A stretch of 64,000 nt of DNA from Nitrososphaerota archaeon (GTDB taxonomy: Archaea; Thermoproteota; Nitrososphaeria; Nitrososphaerales; Nitrosopumilaceae), in the NCBI GenBank assembly GCA_016215465.1, contig JACRJT010000046.1:61261-125260 (forward strand), in the 5' to 3' direction. Each line of letters opens with the position of its first letter. Positions within the stretch are counted from its first letter, which is position 1. The notes under the pieces are model-generated. The model saw nothing but the letters and a program-made list of their open reading frames with translations. It searched no databases and was not told the DNA's origin. A program made the translations under genes and the position numbers. Positions 24,832 to 33,963 of the stretch are shown here, one piece after another.

Positions 24832-25115
24832 ATGGTAAGGCCGTAACCGTCTGCAAATTTGTTAAACGTGTTGTAGGCCTGCAGAAATTCCCGTCCGACG
24901 TGGCTTATTTTGTATTTGCATGCGCCGCCAGAGTTTGACTGCTCCAATAACCCTTGCGCTACTAGGTTGTTTAAAATTTTAGAAATTCTGCCGTGTGAGA
25001 TGTTTGCCTTTCGAATCAGGTATGTGATGCTTGCCCCCTGCTCGTCTGGCGTGTCGTCTCGAGTGGTCAGTAAAATATCGCCAATTATCTGCATGTGCGT
25101 TCTGTACGATGACAT
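24828..25115 (-). CDS. small winged-helix regulator (ArnR1-like)
   Basis: About 95 residues from ATG 25115 (GTG 25133 is an alternative). SSYRTHMQIIGDILL, ASITYLIRKANISHGRISKILNNLVAQGLL and KYKISHVGREFLQAYNTF align with the paralogue at 17066. Probable DNA-binding regulator of the group expanded in Thaumarchaeota. Confidence 0.75.
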   Translation of the reverse strand: MSSYRTHMQIIGDILLTTRDDTPDEQGASITYLIRKANISHGRISKILNNLVAQGLLEQSNSGGACKYKISHVGREFLQAYNTFNKFADGYGLTI

Positions 25116-25203
25116 GTTGTGTGAATTTCTCACGCGCGATTCTTCAATATATTAGCGGGCTAAAAATAGTTGACAAAATTATATTATTGACTAGATTCCG
25201 AGC

Positions 25204-25842
25204 CTACAGGTTCTCGTCAAACTTTATTTTGGTTAGCGGCACCTTTGTCACCGGTATAAAGAGCATTATCAGGCCGGAAATCTTCACTGAAATTGAGACC
25301 ACGTTTAGAATTGATTGCGGAAATACAAAGTAATACCACCCCAAAAATTCGCCAAACGCAAGTGCCCACAAGCCGCACGCAACCAAGATGGCAGTCTTTC
25401 TCCTGCTTGCAAAATACGACATGAGTGTTTCAATTGCCCCGTATGCCAGCAAAATAAATGAAATTGATCTTATGATGTTCTCAATTGATATGAACGAAAT
25501 CAAAAACAGCGGCACCATTCCAATTGATCTGAGATAGTTTGATTTTGGGAAAAATGATTTTATCGTGTGGGAAAATGCGATAAAGAAATACCCGACTGTC
25601 TGGACTGCGATTCCGAGTGTCTGCACCCATCTCTCTATCTGTCCAGTCTTGTATACGAAAATGTCAAGTGTCTGCCCAAACCACATTATGAAAAATCCTG
25701 CACCTATTGAAAGAAACGCAAGAGTCAGCCTGAACAGTGTGGGGCTGCCGGTGTTTCTAAATCCGATGTATGAGATGATTCCGATTACCATTCCTACGAT
25801 GAATCCAACTAAATTCAATATGTTTTCAAGAAAAATTTCCAA
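25204..25842 (-). CDS. multi-pass membrane protein
   Basis: 212 residues from TTG 25842 with about six hydrophobic segments (near residues 7-27, 35-55, 72-92, 106-125, 131-146, 150-172 and 180-198). CTTTTAAAAT on the minus strand sits about 26-34 bases upstream of the start. I see no transporter or sensor motif. Possibly related to archaeal DUF-type membrane sensors; unknown. Confidence 0.7.
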   Translation of the reverse strand: MEIFLENILNLVGFIVGMVIGIISYIGFRNTGSPTLFRLTLAFLSIGAGFFIMWFGQTLDIFVYKTGQIERWVQTLGIAVQTVGYFFIAFSHTIKSFFPKSNYLRSIGMVPLFLISFISIENIIRSISFILLAYGAIETLMSYFASRRKTAILVACGLWALAFGEFLGWYYFVFPQSILNVVSISVKISGLIMLFIPVTKVPLTKIKFDENL

Positions 25843-25877
25843 ACTACATCAATTGTGCACGCACTTGATTTTAAAAG

Positions 25878-26087
25878 TTAATCCCATTCATCCAGTGTTC
25901 CATGTGTCTGGCCTTCCGTACTTGGTATGTAGTCTCCGAGTATGTCTGAATACGTTATATCGTTGTGGGCGACAAACTTTACGTAGTCTCCATATGATAT
26001 ATCCAAGTTGCAATGCTCGCATCTGACAAATGCAAAGTCAGGTGAGAGCTCCGCCACATCCTTGCACTTGGGGCACTTTATTTTCAC
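25878..26087 (-). CDS. small zinc-ribbon protein
   Basis: 69 residues with an N-terminal zinc ribbon, CPKC at residues 5-8 and CEHC at about 23-26, and an acidic C-terminal half. Such proteins often act as RNA polymerase- or ribosome-associated factors, but nothing specific can be said. Confidence 0.6.
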   Translation of the reverse strand: MKIKCPKCKDVAELSPDFAFVRCEHCNLDISYGDYVKFVAHNDITYSDILGDYIPSTEGQTHGTLDEWD

Positions 26088-26156
26088 GATCTAATTTGGC
26101 GTTTTCCGTTATTATCTATTATCAAAGAATAAATTGACATCGTCTGGAGTCTAGGC

Positions 26157-26435
26157 ATGGTAAGAACATGCACCAAATGCAAATCCGAAATTCCTGACTC
26201 TGAGGAACTCGAACCGACAGCGGCAACTTATCCGTGCTGTGCCAAGTGCTGGAAGGAATGGAAGGAATACCGAATGATGGTAATGAACGAGTTAAGGTTG
26301 GACATGTCTCTTCCAGATCACAGAAAACTGCTAAAAAAGAACGAAAAAATATTTGCAGGCGTACTGTCCCCGCAGGGCGACGTCATTGACTTTGCCAACG
26401 AAGACAACCGCAAGCCTGACAAGCCACAAGCCTAG
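26157..26435 (+). CDS. YggX / Fe(II)-trafficking-like protein with N-terminal CxxC motifs
   Basis: 92 residues. The centre, CWKEWKEYRMMVMNELRLD and LPDHRKLLKKNEKIFAG, matches the helical part of bacterial YggX (typical WQKHQTMLINEKRL). The N-terminus carries CTKC and a CCAKC group, a likely metal site absent in the bacterial protein. YggX protects iron-sulfur proteins from oxidants in bacteria. The role here is inferred. Confidence 0.72.
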   Translation: MVRTCTKCKSEIPDSEELEPTAATYPCCAKCWKEWKEYRMMVMNELRLDMSLPDHRKLLKKNEKIFAGVLSPQGDVIDFANEDNRKPDKPQA

Positions 26436-26917
26436 ATTCCAAGGTGCGCCCTTGCGCTTTGAGGCATTATCAAAAACAGCCTCTTTTTGTCCTCTTCTGG
26501 CAATGAGAGAATTATACTTCTAATCGTACCTGATATGGCGTCCTGCTTTGACTTGTCTAGAGATAGGAAAATCTCAAGTATCCCGTCCAGATTGAACGAT
26601 ACTAGTTTTTGGGGGTTTTTTGTAATTTCTGAAATGTATGTTGAAAACATCATGGCCCTTTTTTCCTCAGATATTGTGGCCAGTATGTCAAGCCACGTGG
26701 CAAAGAGTTTTGAAAAGTTTGGAAACGGGATGGTGGGCCCTGCCTCAAGGGCGTTGTTTATGATCACATGCCTTTCCGGGAGACTGGTTGTAAAGAATTC
26801 CTCCATTCTTTTTTTCAAGATCGGCTTTCGAAGAAAGTCTGGAAGGCTTGCTAAATTGATGATTATATTTCCTGCATGGTTTGGCTCTGACACGTCATCT
26901 GGTACCATTTGGGACAT
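26432..26917 (-). CDS. hypothetical helical protein
   Basis: 161 residues, mostly predicted helices with repeated leucines (LPDFLRKPILKKRMEEFF, LEIFLSLDKSKQDAISGTIR). No membrane segment or catalytic motif. The 3' end overlaps the YggX-like gene by 4 bases in convergent orientation. Family not recognised. Confidence 0.6.
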   Translation of the reverse strand: MSQMVPDDVSEPNHAGNIIINLASLPDFLRKPILKKRMEEFFTTSLPERHVIINNALEAGPTIPFPNFSKLFATWLDILATISEEKRAMMFSTYISEITKNPQKLVSFNLDGILEIFLSLDKSKQDAISGTIRSIILSLPEEDKKRLFLIMPQSARAHLGI

Positions 26918-26980
26918 TAAAATTGTATAATATGATTTTCAATAATTTAGCTTAAATAAGTCAAAACGTTGAAGCCAAAC

Positions 26981-27982
26981 ATGCCTTCGACAGTTGTAGT
27001 TGGTGGATTTTTCGGAGATGAGGGTAAGGGAAAAATCATTTCATATCTTGCGCAAAAGGACAACCCGGAAATAGTGGTAAGGGGTGGAGCAGGTCCAAAC
27101 GCAGGACACACCATCGAAGACGGGGACAAAAAATACAAGGTCCGAATGCTCCCAAGCGGATTTCTAAACAAAAAGGCAAGACTGATGGTGGGACCTGGGG
27201 TCGTGGTAAACCCAGATGTGCTGCACAAAGAGATTACCGAGTTTGATGTGTCAAACAGAACGTTTGTTGATTTTAACTGCGGAATAATTGAACCGAGTCA
27301 CCTGCAGACAGACTCTGTGGGAAGGTTAAAGGAAAAAATTGGAAGCACAGGTTCTGGAACTGGCCCTGCAAATGCAGACAGGGCAATGAGGACACTCAAA
27401 ATGGCAAAAGAGATTGACTCGCTAAAAAAATACCTAGTCGATGTTCCAGGCGAGATTAACACCGCACTTGAAAATGACAATGCTGTTCTAGTTGAGGGAA
27501 CCCAAGGTACGTTTCTTTCGCTGTGGCATGGCAACTATCCATTTGTAACCTCAAAGGACGTAACTGCGTCCGGAATATGTGCAGACATTGGCCTTGGGCC
27601 AAAAAAAGTAGACGACGTGATGGTTGTGTTCAAGTCATACGTGACACGCGTAGGTGAAGGCGTGCTTGAAAACGAGATCTCTGCGCAGGAAACTGCCTCA
27701 AGGGGATGGTCCGAAGTAGGCACGGTCACAGGTAGGCAGAGACGCGCAGCCGAATTTAATTTCAGCCTCGCAAAAAGAGCAATACTGCTCAACAGTGCAA
27801 CGCAGATTGCGCTGACCAAACTCGATGTCTTGTTTCCGGAATGCGCGCACGTGCAATCGTTTGACAAACTAAGTCAGGCTGCAAAATCATTCGTGACAAA
27901 AATCGAGGACGAATTGGACGTGCCTGTCACTCTGATTGGAACCGGCGCGGGCGTTGAGAATATTATCGACCTGCGCGTGTAG
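26981..27982 (+). CDS. purA: adenylosuccinate synthase, archaeal short form
   Basis: 333 residues. GTP-binding GFFGDEGKGKI, catalytic-Asp and His context RGGAGPNAGHT, QTDSVGRLKEKIGSTGSGTGPA, and EGTQGTFLSLWHG. It adds aspartate to IMP; purB at 6478 completes AMP. It is about 90 residues shorter than the bacterial enzyme, as usual in archaea. CTTAAATAAG at 26950-26959 gives a leaderless ATG 26981 rather than the TTG at 26969. Confidence 0.96.
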   Translation: MPSTVVVGGFFGDEGKGKIISYLAQKDNPEIVVRGGAGPNAGHTIEDGDKKYKVRMLPSGFLNKKARLMVGPGVVVNPDVLHKEITEFDVSNRTFVDFNCGIIEPSHLQTDSVGRLKEKIGSTGSGTGPANADRAMRTLKMAKEIDSLKKYLVDVPGEINTALENDNAVLVEGTQGTFLSLWHGNYPFVTSKDVTASGICADIGLGPKKVDDVMVVFKSYVTRVGEGVLENEISAQETASRGWSEVGTVTGRQRRAAEFNFSLAKRAILLNSATQIALTKLDVLFPECAHVQSFDKLSQAAKSFVTKIEDELDVPVTLIGTGAGVENIIDLRV

Positions 27983-28032
27983 CTCGAAAAATTTTTGCCA
28001 AGCTTTAATTTGCCAATAATTTTATTGGACTT

Positions 28033-28692
28033 GTGGAAAAACCAAAATCTCCAAATTATGTTCAGCTTGCATCGCAGTTGGATTTTTCACGCCTCGTGTG
28101 CGCCCTGGAAAGAACACCGCGCATATCGTTCCTTCACGATTATGATGGCAAAAAAATACTTGCAATCCAAATGGATTTGCTAAAGGAGCGCCCAGTCATC
28201 TACTACATCCCTGCAGACAGGCTCGGCCACTATCTTTCATACGGCTTCAAAAATGGAAAAGAAGAGGCAGGCGTAGTTGATTCCATATCTGAATCTACAA
28301 AGATTTACTCGCCGATTGTAAAAATAAAATCCCTGCCTGCATCGCTAAGGCCAGTCTCAGAAGCCCAGCCTGACAAGTACGAACTGCTGGAGCTAGAAGA
28401 CCTTGCGAGCCTGGCTAAGCTAAGTTACGGCTACGAGGAGGCACCGTTTCCGCTTTTTGCGTTCCCGCATGATGGCAAGTGGCTAATCGGGGTCTTTATG
28501 AATTTCAACGAGGACGGGCCTTCGTACTTTTGCCATTTTACGCTTGACTCTGAACCAAAGCAGCCCTTCCTAAAATACGCGATGCACAATGGCAACGTTC
28601 CAGTGTTTACCGATAACCTAAACGAACACGGCTATTCGTATATCAAGATAATAAAGCTCCAAGAGACACACCCGATAATCAACTATGGCTAG
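28033..28692 (+). CDS. hypothetical protein upstream of pyrF
   Basis: 219 residues from GTG 28033, alternating hydrophobic and charged stretches with a beta-rich second half (FPLFAFPHDGKWLIGVFMNF). No motif recognised. It overlaps pyrF by 8 bases and so is probably in the same transcript. Confidence 0.65.
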   Translation: MEKPKSPNYVQLASQLDFSRLVCALERTPRISFLHDYDGKKILAIQMDLLKERPVIYYIPADRLGHYLSYGFKNGKEEAGVVDSISESTKIYSPIVKIKSLPASLRPVSEAQPDKYELLELEDLASLAKLSYGYEEAPFPLFAFPHDGKWLIGVFMNFNEDGPSYFCHFTLDSEPKQPFLKYAMHNGNVPVFTDNLNEHGYSYIKIIKLQETHPIINYG

Positions 28693-29425
28693 CTTCAAAA
28701 ATAGAATCAAAAAACTCTCTTCTGACAAAAGCCCACTAATTCTCGCAAATGATTATGAGAGCGGCATTTCTGACATTGAATCTAGGACAGTCAAAAACAT
28801 CAAGACGCTCAGTCCGTATCTGTGCGCAATAAAGTTCAACTTTCATCTCCTGCTGCCCCTTGGCCAAAAACAAATAACCAAAATCAACCGTCTGGCACAC
28901 GATCACCACTTACAGACCATAGCTGACATAAAGCTCAACGATATTGGAAACACAAACAACGTTACTGCCGAGACTCTTTGGAGTCTGGGATTTGACTCTG
29001 TAATAGTAAACCCGATGATGGGGCCAGGAAATCTGGAAAAACTAATCGCACATGCGCACAAAAACGACAACGGCGTCATCTCGTTGTGCCACATGAGTTC
29101 GCCAGAAGCCCAGCTCACATACGAGTTGCAGGTGCAGATAAAGTCAAAAAAGACAATTCTGTATCACTTGTTTTTAGAGTGGGCGACGTCTCTTGGCGCA
29201 GACGGGATAATAGTTGGCGCAACGTTTCCTGATATAGTGTCGTTTTGCAAGAAAAAAAGCAAGGGCAAGGTAAGCATCTATTCTCCTGGCATAGGCACCC
29301 AAGGGGGTGACATACAAAAGACAATTCAAGCTGGCTCTGACTATCTGATAGTTGGACGAACCATTTTGAATTCAAGAAACCCAAAAGAGACCGCCAAGTC
29401 TTTGTTTGATTTAGCTAAACACTAA
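28685..29425 (+). CDS. pyrF: orotidine 5'-phosphate decarboxylase
   Basis: 246 residues. Catalytic DIKLNDIGNT (Asp-x-Lys-x2-Asp) at about 82-91, substrate-binding LANDYES near the start, and the phosphate-binding PGIGTQGGD and YLIVGRTIL. Converts OMP to UMP. Other pyrimidine genes in the window are pyrD and pyrK at 51.5-53.2 kb. Confidence 0.96.
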   Translation: MASFKNRIKKLSSDKSPLILANDYESGISDIESRTVKNIKTLSPYLCAIKFNFHLLLPLGQKQITKINRLAHDHHLQTIADIKLNDIGNTNNVTAETLWSLGFDSVIVNPMMGPGNLEKLIAHAHKNDNGVISLCHMSSPEAQLTYELQVQIKSKKTILYHLFLEWATSLGADGIIVGATFPDIVSFCKKKSKGKVSIYSPGIGTQGGDIQKTIQAGSDYLIVGRTILNSRNPKETAKSLFDLAKH

Positions 29426-29824
29426 TCCCTTTGACCTTTCCAAAAGGTTCTTTGCGTTTTGGTAAGTTGTTTTTTTCAGAGCATCGTCAAACTCAAGCCA
29501 AATGTGGTCTAGGTGCTCGTGTGAAATTTTTACGTCCTTTGTATTTGTGCTTGCCAAAAAGAATATGACCTCCTTTCTTACCGCCTTTCCGCTGTACTGG
29601 TAGCTGTACTGTATCTTTTCCTCAAACCCGTCGACAAACTCAATGTCTGTTATCCCCGTTTCCTCCCTTGCCTCCCTGATGGCTGCCTGCTTTGGGGTCT
29701 CGTCTTTTTCTATTCTTCCCTTGATGAAATCCCAGTGGCCCGATGGATAATGGAGCAGCAAGAAGAGCTTTCTGCCTGAATCCTCCCTGAAAAGCACGAT
29801 TCCAGCTGATCTTTCGTCAAACAT
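29411..29824 (-). CDS. Nudix hydrolase
   Basis: 137 residues with a perfect Nudix box beginning GRIEKDETPKQAAIREAREE and continuing TGI (about 36-58). The start AGIVLFREDSG and the tail match the diadenosine tetraphosphate (Ap4A) hydrolase-like group, but substrate is not certain. It lies 5 bases after the cis-prenyltransferase gene, so they probably form an operon; the 3' end overlaps pyrF by 15 bases convergently. Confidence 0.88.
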   Translation of the reverse strand: MFDERSAGIVLFREDSGRKLFLLLHYPSGHWDFIKGRIEKDETPKQAAIREAREETGITDIEFVDGFEEKIQYSYQYSGKAVRKEVIFFLASTNTKDVKISHEHLDHIWLEFDDALKKTTYQNAKNLLERSKGLVFS

Positions 29825-29829
29825 GGATT

Positions 29830-30621
29830 TTATCTCCCGACTCTCCTATTTCTCTTTTGAAAAATTCTAATTGCCCTCATGAGATCAATCTTTCTAAACT
29901 CTGGCCACAAAATGTCCAAAAATATCAGCTCACTGTATGCGCTCTGCCACAACAAAAACCCGCTCAGCCTCTGTTCGCCAGACGTCCTAAGTATTAGATC
30001 CGGCGCAGACTGGGGAAGGTGAGCAGTGTACAGATTCGACTCGATTACCTTTTTGTCAATGTCTGCAACTTCAAGTTCACCTTCTTTGATTTTTGTCCCA
30101 ATCTTTCTTATTGCGTCGACTAGTTCGTTTTGTCCACCGTATGCGATGGCTATGTTCAGATAATGCTCGTCGTAGTCTTTTGTCGACTCGTCAAGTCTTC
30201 TTAGGACGTCTTTGATTGACTCTGGCAGTAATTCTGTCCTGCCTATTGCCTTTACCCGCATTTTGTTTTTGTGGATTCGAGGATCGTTGTACAGTTTCTC
30301 TAGTCTTTGATGTATGAGCTGAAATAGGTACCCTATCTCGTCGTCTTTTCTTTCCAGATTCTCAGTGGACAAAACATAAAGCGTGATTATCTTGATGTCA
30401 AGTTCCTCGCACCAGTCCAAAAGATTTTCAACTGCGTCTGCCCCTCTGGTGTGGCCTCTTTCTGATGCTGCTAGTGCCTTTTTTGCCCATCTTCTGTTTC
30501 CGTCTAAAATAACTGCGATGTGGTTTGGGATTGCCTCCTTTTTGATTTCGCTTTCTAATTTCCGCGCGTATAATTTGTAAAATCCTGAAAGGTAAAGTGT
30601 CGTTTCTTTTATTCCATTCAT
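29830..30621 (-). CDS. uppS: cis-prenyltransferase (undecaprenyl-type diphosphate synthase)
   Basis: 263 residues. Conserved regions are HIAVILDGNRRWAKK (Asp-Gly-Asn-x2-Trp), GHTRGADAVENLLDWC, YVLSTEN, LNIAIAYGGQNELVDAIR, LPQSAPDLILRTSGEQRLSG and FLLWQSAYSEL. It makes the long polyprenyl carrier, in archaea normally saturated or dolichol-like, for glycan assembly. Product length cannot be read from the sequence. Confidence 0.95.
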   Translation of the reverse strand: MNGIKETTLYLSGFYKLYARKLESEIKKEAIPNHIAVILDGNRRWAKKALAASERGHTRGADAVENLLDWCEELDIKIITLYVLSTENLERKDDEIGYLFQLIHQRLEKLYNDPRIHKNKMRVKAIGRTELLPESIKDVLRRLDESTKDYDEHYLNIAIAYGGQNELVDAIRKIGTKIKEGELEVADIDKKVIESNLYTAHLPQSAPDLILRTSGEQRLSGFLLWQSAYSELIFLDILWPEFRKIDLMRAIRIFQKRNRRVGR

Positions 30622-30688
30622 CTAAGATCAAACGAAGGTAATTCCGGCAATATTTAGGTCGTTTGAAAAAAGTGGCGATGCTGCCAGA

Positions 30689-31843
30689 TTACTCTGTTAG
30701 AACTTCGCCGCCGCGCTTTTTCCTGTATTTGCGGAACAACACTGTTGCTGATATCAGAGTTATTGCCAGCCCTGCAAAGAACGGCGGGATCAAGGTGAAC
30801 GAACTTTCATTGTATATCAAAAGATTCGTGAACTGGTATATTGTAGGATACAGTGATACCAGTACAATCAGCCTTAGAACATCAGTTATCTTCCTGAGGC
30901 TTCCCTTGAGCCAGTTGCTTAGGAGAATTCCTCCAAATATGGAGCCAATTCCCATCCACAAAAATGGCAGTGCCCCTGCAATGAACTGGCCAAGTGTTTC
31001 TCTGTCTGCAATTATGTTTGGAATATTGGAATCTAGGATCTTTGGATCAAGTATGTTTGTGTGTATTGTAGAAAATCCTGACAGCACTGACGCTAGAATG
31101 ATTATTGCGCCTGCAACTACTGTAAACGCCCTGATTAGTCCTGCCGGCGTAGGCTTTGCCCATGTGGCCCATGCCCTGTCTATGTCAAATGCTCTTATCA
31201 AAAATGCCCCGCCCAAAATGCTGATCAAGACTGCAAAGATTTGTTGGGTGTATCCAAATATTGTCCCGATTCCGCCAATCAACAAAAGAATTCCTGGAAC
31301 TCCCAAAAAGAATTTTGAATATTTTGAGTCATATGCAATCATCTTTAGGTATTTTCCAAAGACTGCGTAAGAATACTCGACACTCCTGCTGACTTTCATC
31401 ACGACGCGCTGCACTGAAACAATTGGAATTACGTTTTGTATGATTGGAATTACTGATTCGTCATCCTCGCCGTCAGATACTATGACTGCGCCGTTTGCAG
31501 AAAACCTTTCAAGCACTGACTTTACCTCGCGAACAATTTTCTCGTCTGCCTCTACTCCCCTGTCACCCACCCCAGCTACAACAATTACTTCGGCTTGGTA
31601 TCCTTTTCTTGCCAGGTCTTCATATGTTTTGATTGCATAGAAAATCGAGTTTGCATCTGCGTCTTCCGGATCCTCTAGGGCAAGCTTTTGAGCAGCTTCG
31701 ATGCACGCGTTTCGTCCTACTACCGGGGTGGCAACTCCTGCCTTTTCTCCGACATCATCGTCCCTGTCAACACATATGACTAGCAACCTGCTCGTTTGGA
31801 GGTTTTCAATACTTTTTTCCAGCCTGCTATCTTTTAGGGACAA
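30689..31843 (-). CDS. DUF373 family membrane protein
   Basis: 384 residues. An N-terminal cytoplasmic Rossmann-like part with RLLVICVDRDDDVG and VVAGVGDRGVEADEKIVREV (about 1-160), then about eight membrane segments. This is the layout of the archaeal DUF373 family, whose function is unknown. Conserved in many archaea, often near isoprenoid or sugar genes; here it follows uppS in the same orientation. Confidence 0.85.
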   Translation of the reverse strand: MSLKDSRLEKSIENLQTSRLLVICVDRDDDVGEKAGVATPVVGRNACIEAAQKLALEDPEDADANSIFYAIKTYEDLARKGYQAEVIVVAGVGDRGVEADEKIVREVKSVLERFSANGAVIVSDGEDDESVIPIIQNVIPIVSVQRVVMKVSRSVEYSYAVFGKYLKMIAYDSKYSKFFLGVPGILLLIGGIGTIFGYTQQIFAVLISILGGAFLIRAFDIDRAWATWAKPTPAGLIRAFTVVAGAIIILASVLSGFSTIHTNILDPKILDSNIPNIIADRETLGQFIAGALPFLWMGIGSIFGGILLSNWLKGSLRKITDVLRLIVLVSLYPTIYQFTNLLIYNESSFTLIPPFFAGLAITLISATVLFRKYRKKRGGEVLTE

Positions 31844-31921
31844 TGCTTGTATGTTGTATGAAATTGCCTATTAACCATTTCCAACCTTTGAAAATATTAG
31901 AGATAGGAATCCAGCCGCGGC

Positions 31922-32416
31922 TTATGGCCTTGCCTTCTGTGATGCGTCTGCCGTTGCAGACACGTCGTCTAGGATGGCCTCTGCTCTTGCCTTGTCTTCT
32001 GTGATGTCTGCTGCCGGGTTTTCCTTTAGCTTGTTTGCTATGACTATTGTCTCCTGCAAGTATGCGTTGTATGCCCGCAAAGAGTCCATGTATGCCAAAT
32101 AACTCCCACGCCATTCTTCTGGGACGTCGCTTTGGACCATGCTGATCATGAAAGAGTTCACCTGTGACGATGAAATCTGTGCGATTCCGATGTAGTTGTC
32201 AGGTGTTATTTGGCCGCTTGACATCCTGGCATATTCCTCTGATATGGTGTCAGAGACCGTATTTTGCTGCTCTATGATTCCGTCCAAGTTTTCCCCGGCA
32301 TCTGACACTACAAGTTTTGTCTGGGTCGTTGGCGGAATCATCCAAATTGTAAAACTGCCCGCCGTAATTGCGGCAAGTATTATGCCCGTGATGATTATGC
32401 CCCTTTTTTGTTTCAA
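31922..32416 (-). CDS. membrane-anchored or secreted hypothetical protein
   Basis: 164 residues with one N-terminal hydrophobic segment (about 7-26; KRGIIITGIILAAITAGSF) followed by a helical domain outside the membrane. No enzyme motif. Upstream of the DUF373 gene in the same direction with 78 bases between. Confidence 0.6.
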   Translation of the reverse strand: MKQKRGIIITGIILAAITAGSFTIWMIPPTTQTKLVVSDAGENLDGIIEQQNTVSDTISEEYARMSSGQITPDNYIGIAQISSSQVNSFMISMVQSDVPEEWRGSYLAYMDSLRAYNAYLQETIVIANKLKENPAADITEDKARAEAILDDVSATADASQKARP

Positions 32417-32650
32417 CTTGATTTGGTTGGAAATTGTTGTTTATAATGCAAGTGAAACCCTGCAAAAAGACTCTGTTTTTTGGTTCTGGGTGTTATTTTA
32501 CGATCCCGATCCCTATAATTTGCCCAAAATACCTCACTACTATATAATGAGTGAAAATTTGGTGAAAATAAATTCAGTCTCGTCTAATCGTATAGTTAAA
32601 TAATTTTTACAGCCTCTTTCTAAATACACGCACAACCTAGTTCGCTCACA

Positions 32651-32797
32651 ATGGTTCAAGCTTACTGTGTCAAATGTAGAGCAAAAAGGGACATCAAAAA
32701 TCCAAAAGAAACAAAGCTCAAGAACGGACGACCAGCTGTAAAAGGCACTTGTCCAAAATGTGGAACTAACGTTTTTCGAATCGGTAAGATGGAATAG
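32651..32797 (+). CDS. DUF5679 zinc-ribbon protein
   Basis: 48 residues: MVQAYCVKCRAKRDIKNPKE then KGTCPKCGTNVFRIGK. The two CxxC pairs form a zinc ribbon, and the Ala-Lys-Arg context is typical of DUF5679. AGTTAAATAA at 32595-32604 is a possible TATA box, with about 30 bases of leader. Function unknown; found next to translation genes. Confidence 0.85.
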   Translation: MVQAYCVKCRAKRDIKNPKETKLKNGRPAVKGTCPKCGTNVFRIGKME

Positions 32798-32863
32798 AAA
32801 AGCAAAAGACCACATCCTTCTTTTTAACTTAAACTCATATAGGTATCGTGCCATATCGATACA

Positions 32864-33286
32864 TTGGCAAAAACTGACTATGAAAAACTCCTAAAGAGAA
32901 TTCAGGACAAGATTTCTGAAAAGAAAACCGACAGCACTGAGCGATTTGAGCTTCCGGCCCCAGATGTGGTGTGGGAAGGTCAAAGGACTATCTTGAGAAA
33001 CTTTTTGGACTTTCCAAAAATCCTGCGACGTGACCCTGACAAGTTTCTCCAGTATTTGTCAAAAGAGTTTGCAACGCCGTCTGAGAGGAGCGGAGAAAAA
33101 GCAATCTTCGTTGGAAGGCGCGACCCGCATGACTTTGTAAACTTGTTTCAAATTTACGTAAAGGACTATCTTGAATGCCCTACCTGCAAGAGCCCAGACA
33201 CCAAAATAGAAAAGGAAAACAGGATATCGTTTTTGGTCTGTGAGGCATGCGGCGCAAAATCCTCGCTAAAAGGCAAATACGCATAA
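32864..33286 (+). CDS. translation initiation factor aIF2 subunit beta
   Basis: 140 residues from TTG 32864. The core (VWEGQRTILRNFLDFPKILRR, HLLKFL-equivalent LQYLSKEFATP) and the C-terminal zinc ribbon (CPTC then CEAC) match aIF2-beta. With alpha and gamma it brings initiator tRNA to the small subunit. First gene of a packed cluster with DUF424 and aIF1A. Confidence 0.95.
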   Translation: MAKTDYEKLLKRIQDKISEKKTDSTERFELPAPDVVWEGQRTILRNFLDFPKILRRDPDKFLQYLSKEFATPSERSGEKAIFVGRRDPHDFVNLFQIYVKDYLECPTCKSPDTKIEKENRISFLVCEACGAKSSLKGKYA

Positions 33287-33583
33287 ATGCAATTTTCAAT
33301 TCGCACAACCAGTTACCAAAGCAACATGATGCTAAACATCTGCGACGAGGAACTAGTCGGCAGGACTCTAAAGAAAGACGACTTTGTGATGAACATCAGT
33401 AAAAGCTATTTCGGGCAGAGAACCATAGGGAGAAGCGAAGCAGAAGATCTGATGAGAAAATGTTCGATACTAAACATGGCAGGAACTCAGACAATTGAGA
33501 TGTCGATAAATCTGAAAATTGGAACAAGACAAGGTGTAAAAGAAATTGACGGCGTTCCGTTTCTGATTGTTTTCAAAATGTAA
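33287..33583 (+). CDS. DUF424 family protein
   Basis: 98 residues, starting immediately after the aIF2-beta stop. MLNICDEELVGRTL and FGQRTIGRSEAEDLMRKCSILN are typical of archaeal DUF424, which regularly sits between translation factors. Role unproven, probably ribosome-related. Confidence 0.85.
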   Translation: MQFSIRTTSYQSNMMLNICDEELVGRTLKKDDFVMNISKSYFGQRTIGRSEAEDLMRKCSILNMAGTQTIEMSINLKIGTRQGVKEIDGVPFLIVFKM

Positions 33584-33625
33584 ACAAACACAACAATTAT
33601 ATACAAAAATTTGTCTCCCTTAGCA

Positions 33626-33937
33626 TTGGGAAAGAGAAAAGTACTCAACGAAAGTGAGCTAAAAGATATTCAGCTGCCGCAGCAAGGTGAACTTTTGGGC
33701 AGAGTGATAAAGCTCCTGGGAAGTGATCAGGTTTTGGTGAAATGCACTGATGGAAAAACAAGACGCGGAAGAATCAGGGGAAAACTAAAACGAAGAATTT
33801 GGATTCGTGACAACGACGTTGTAATTATTGCTCCTTGGGATTTCAAGCAAGATGACAGGGGGGACATCACGTGGAGATTTACCTTGTCGCAAGTTGAATG
33901 GTTGAAGAACAATGATCATCTTCCAAAAGATTTCTAG
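33626..33937 (+). CDS. translation initiation factor aIF1A
   Basis: 103 residues with an OB fold: QLPQQGELLGRVIKLLGSDQVLVKC, KTRRGRIRGKLKRRIWIRDNDVV, and WRFTLSQVEWLK. Helps open the mRNA channel and position initiator tRNA. TTATATAC at 33598-33605 predicts a leaderless start at TTG 33626 rather than TTG 33611. Confidence 0.95.
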   Translation: MGKRKVLNESELKDIQLPQQGELLGRVIKLLGSDQVLVKCTDGKTRRGRIRGKLKRRIWIRDNDVVIIAPWDFKQDDRGDITWRFTLSQVEWLKNNDHLPKDF

Positions 33938-33963
33938 TCTGCACCATAGTAACATAACTTATC

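Noticed and set aside
30663..31370. 235-residue ORF on the plus strand
   Set aside because: It lies fully inside the DUF373 gene on the other strand and has no protein features of its own.
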